Positions 61,413-64,000 of a stretch of 64,000 nt of DNA are shown here, in pieces (position 1 is the stretch's first letter; the number at the start of each line of letters is the position of its first letter). The position numbers and the translations under genes are program-made. Below the pieces are notes generated by a model. It did no database searches. It was not told where the DNA came from and worked only from the letters and a program-made list of their open reading frames with translations. This DNA comes from Fibrobacter sp. (lineage in GTDB: Bacteria; Fibrobacterota; Fibrobacteria; Fibrobacterales; Fibrobacteraceae): positions 1 to 64,000 of the forward strand of contig JAILDK010000023.1 of NCBI GenBank assembly GCA_024689485.1. Direction: 5' to 3'.

Positions 61413-61766
61413 GGGGGTGCTCTGGTTTCGACAGGGCTGCTGAAGCGTGAGTTGCGTGCCGAGGGTCTGGCTGGCCTCGTAAAAAAGCCGGAAAACAATA
61501 AGTGCTAACGAAGATTACGCACTCGCTGCTTAATTTATAGCAACGCTGGAACTGGAGCCCCTCCCACGGGATTCAGACCTCCAGTCGCAATGTGGGATAG
61601 GATGGCGTCATGCTCTGGGGCGACGTCCGAAATTTACAGAGCTGGCTGGAACCTGCGCCGACCTTCTTGGGCGTAGGGACCGGTGAGATCTTAAATACGA
61701 AGGGAACGCACGTAGGAATGAACGGGGACGTGGTTTTGGACAGGAGTTCGACTCTCCTCACCTCCA
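61413..61766 (+). ncRNA. ssrA: tmRNA (tag ANEDYALAA)
   Basis: GGGGGTGCTCTGGTTTCGACAGGG ... GCTAACGAAGATTACGCACTCGCTGCTTAA ... GGAGTTCGACTCTCCTCACCTCCA. Confidence 0.96.
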
Positions 61767-61772
61767 TCTTCG

Positions 61773-61806
61773 AAAAGCGGTCGCTCAAGGAGCGGCCGCT
61801 TTTGCA
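61773..61806 (+). terminator. Intrinsic terminator of tmRNA
   Basis: AAAAGCGGTCGCTC-AAG-GAGCGGCCGCTTTT. Confidence 0.85.
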
Positions 61807-61828
61807 TTTTAAGGATTCAGTTGAATCT

Positions 61829-63304
61829 TTAACGGATCGCTTTGAAGAATGCGCGGAGCTTTTCGGCATCCTTCTTGCCGTGGGAGGCTTCGAGAGAAGT
61901 CGAAAGATCGACGAGTTCCGGTTCAAATCGTTCGACGATTTCCGCAATGTTTTCCGGGGAAATGCCTCCGGCCATCCACAGCGCTTCCTTGGAACGTACC
62001 GCATCGACAAGGGAATCATCAATGCGCTTACCCGTTCCGCCGACGACATCGGGCACATAGGCGTCGATGAGGGTACGCGGAAGGCTGTGCTTGGAAGCGG
62101 CGATCAGAGCTTCGACTTCGGGCATGGACTGCAGACGGACTGCGGCGTAGTAGCCGATGTTCGCCTGTTCGGCTTCTGCAGGAATCGACACTCCGTGGAA
62201 TTGGACCGCGTCCAAAATACCTTCGGAGGTAAGTGCAATCGCGGTCTTTTCTTCGGCGGTGTCGTGGTCAGCGACGACGCCCACGCAGAGCGGCGCCTGC
62301 TTGCCGAACTTTTCTTTTAAAGTCTGGACGATCTTTCGCGTGTCGGCTTCGTTTGTTTTGCGCGGGCTTTGGCTGTAGAACATAAAGCCGAGCATGTTTG
62401 CGCCGAGTTCCGCGGCGAGAAGCGCATCTTCGACGTTCGTGATGCCGCAGATTTTCACAAGAGGCTTGCCGGGGAAGTTCTTGCGGACTTCTTCGCGCTT
62501 TTCGGCGAAAGTCTTCCAAAATTTTCCGTAGCCGTTCGGTTCTGCGCCGAGGAAGGCGCTGACGAGATTCTTCGCAGAGTCTGGCGACTTGGCTGCCGCT
62601 TCTCCGATGAGAATGCCTTCAAAGCCCAGGCGGCGGGCGAAAGCGGCGTCGCTCGGTTCTTTGACGCCGCTTTCGAAAACGGCGCGAGGTCCGAGTTCAT
62701 GACGGAACGCGGCGGGGATCAGCGGATCGATGTGGAAGTTGCGCAGGTCGCGGGCGTTTACGCCGGCGACACATTCACCGTCTTTCTGCACGAGCTTTAA
62801 CTTGCGCAGATCGTCTTCGGTGCGGACTTCGACAAACGGAGTCATGCCGAGTTCTCGGGCGCGGTTCGCCATGGCGCACAAGGTGGAATCGTCGAGGATG
62901 CGGGCGATCAAAAGAACCGCGTCTGCGCCAAAGTCATAGGCGACGTCGATTTCTTCCGGGGAAAGGAGAAAGTCCTTGCGGAGGATCGCGCAGTTCGGAG
63001 CCGCTTCGGCGACTTTCAAAATATCGGCGAGAGAACCGTTGAAGTAATTACCTTCCGTGAGAACGGAAATGGCACTGGTTCCAGCTTCTGCATACTTGCG
63101 AGCGGTTTCCGCCGGATCAAGTCCCATGGCGATATTGCCCTTGGACGGCGAAGAACGCTTCACTTCTAGGATCGTTCCCGGTTTTGCGATAAACGGGTGC
63201 AGTGGGCGAGTGCGCTTGGGCCGTTCGAATCCGAAACAGATTCCCAGGCGTTCAATATCCGCTTTGCGCTTGGCTACGATTTCTGCTAGAATGTCGCGAC
63301 TCAT
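61829..63304 (-). CDS. trpCF: Fused indole-3-glycerol-phosphate synthase / phosphoribosylanthranilate isomerase
   Basis: ILEVKRSSPSKGNI (TrpC) and VKICGITNVEDALLAAELGANMLGFMFYSQSPR (TrpF). Confidence 0.95.
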   Translation of the reverse strand: MSRDILAEIVAKRKADIERLGICFGFERPKRTRPLHPFIAKPGTILEVKRSSPSKGNIAMGLDPAETARKYAEAGTSAISVLTEGNYFNGSLADILKVAEAAPNCAILRKDFLLSPEEIDVAYDFGADAVLLIARILDDSTLCAMANRARELGMTPFVEVRTEDDLRKLKLVQKDGECVAGVNARDLRNFHIDPLIPAAFRHELGPRAVFESGVKEPSDAAFARRLGFEGILIGEAAAKSPDSAKNLVSAFLGAEPNGYGKFWKTFAEKREEVRKNFPGKPLVKICGITNVEDALLAAELGANMLGFMFYSQSPRKTNEADTRKIVQTLKEKFGKQAPLCVGVVADHDTAEEKTAIALTSEGILDAVQFHGVSIPAEAEQANIGYYAAVRLQSMPEVEALIAASKHSLPRTLIDAYVPDVVGGTGKRIDDSLVDAVRSKEALWMAGGISPENIAEIVERFEPELVDLSTSLEASHGKKDAEKLRAFFKAIR

Positions 63305-63320
63305 AAGATCCTCTCAAACA

Positions 63321-63350
63321 AAAAGGCAACTCGAATGAGTCGCCTTTTTT
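63321..63350. terminator. Intrinsic terminator between rpoZ-like gene and trpCF
   Basis: AAAAAGGCAACTC-GAAT-GAGTCGCCTTTTTTT. Confidence 0.85.
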
Positions 63351-63372
63351 TGAAAAACGGAATTTTCCAGAA

Positions 63373-63696
63373 TTAGATGCCGAAAGCGTCGTTGGCTGCA
63401 TCAAGAGAGCTTGCGCTGTCCTGAGCCGGAGCTTCTGCATTTGCCTGCTGGATTTCGGCAGCCTTTGCTTCTTCGCGGGCTTCAGCTTCTTCCTTGGAAA
63501 GGATCGTGAGCTTGTTGTCCTTGAACTTGTCCATTGCGATCGTCGTCGGCTTCATTTCAAGCGTCAGATAGCCAGCCTTGGCCTGATCGTTGATGAAGCG
63601 TGCTTCGTGAGCCATCATGACAACAGCGCGGAAAGTGGAGCCCTTGCAAGCTTCGCTAGCGTAGATGTCGTCAAGGTAAACGCGATGATTAGACAT
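63373..63696 (-). CDS. Putative RNA polymerase omega subunit (RpoZ-like)
   Basis: MSNHRVYLDDIYASEACKGSTFRAVVMMAHEARFINDQ...; Ala/Glu-rich tail. Confidence 0.55.
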   Translation of the reverse strand: MSNHRVYLDDIYASEACKGSTFRAVVMMAHEARFINDQAKAGYLTLEMKPTTIAMDKFKDNKLTILSKEEAEAREEAKAAEIQQANAEAPAQDSASSLDAANDAFGI

Positions 63697-63720
63697 AAGC
63701 CACCTTGTTAGGTTTTTAGA

Positions 63721-63804
63721 AGAGGGAGAGGGATTCGAACCCTCGTTACAATTAAGTAAACACGCTTTCCAAGCGTGCGCCTTCAACCACTCGGCCATCC
63801 CTCC
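63721..63804 (-). tRNA. tRNA-Ser(GGA)
   Basis: GGAGGGATGGCCGAGTGGTTGAAGGC...CACGCTTGGAAAGCGTG...GAGGGTTCGAATCCCTC; long variable arm. Confidence 0.93.
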
Positions 63805-63902
63805 AAAGGATGCGTGCCAAATATAACTAAAATGGGCACTTCGTCAAGACGAAATGCCCAAAAAAGTGAATTTTTTTTGAAAAAATCAAAAAAAGTTCGA
63901 TT

Positions 63903-64000
63903 TTAACGTTCCAAACGGTGCAACTCGTCGGAAAGATCGCGAATCAGCGGTTCAATCGTCGCTGCGGAGAAGTCAAAACGGATGTTCGCCTTGGCAAAAA
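63903..64000 (-). CDS. C-terminus of an unidentified protein (cut by window edge)
   Basis: Open frame ...FAKANIRFDFSAATIEPLIRDLSDELHRLER*. Confidence 0.5.
   Translation of the reverse strand, partial: FAKANIRFDFSAATIEPLIRDLSDELHRLER

Overview
This 64 kb window is a housekeeping-rich chromosomal segment. Gene content (fused trpCF, Fibrobacter-style pseudopilin, T9SS-like tail, cytoplasmic GH5, CHASE2 cyclase) suggests Fibrobacterota, but this is inferred and was not searched. Recognisable blocks are: a Zn ABC-transport operon; glyQS; ftsK plus an orphan DNA methyltransferase; nadD/rluA; rpsO-pnp; a co-directional operon (CvfB - GH5 - SpoIIE-type phosphatase - A-T-C NRPS-like protein - MATE transporter fused to an RsbW/HATPase-like domain); rph-pheA; hemN; glycosyltransferases; a TPP-riboswitch-controlled thiSFGH(+thiE) cluster; a three-gene amidoligase-type operon (C39-like peptidase - RLAN/RimK ATP-grasp - GCS2); all major chaperone genes (groESL, grpE, dnaK, dnaJ); PurO-type IMP cyclohydrolase; aldC; an amino-acid ABC transporter; tmRNA; trpCF; rpoZ-like; and tRNA-Ser. 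The most notable signals, read directly from the sequence, are: (1) groES, grpE and dnaK each have a sigma-54 type -24/-12 promoter (TGGCAY-N6-TTGCW, GG-N10-GC) plus an upstream GTTTC-N5-GAAAC palindrome at about 5, 6 and 7 helical turns, which suggests an RpoN/enhancer-binding-protein heat-shock regulon; (2) the NRPS-like / MATE-HATPase / PP2C locus; (3) the C39/ATP-grasp/GCS2 amidoligase operon; (4) an ABC transporter fusion whose substrate-binding domain appears circularly permuted; (5) an orphan intergenic small RNA candidate with its own terminator.
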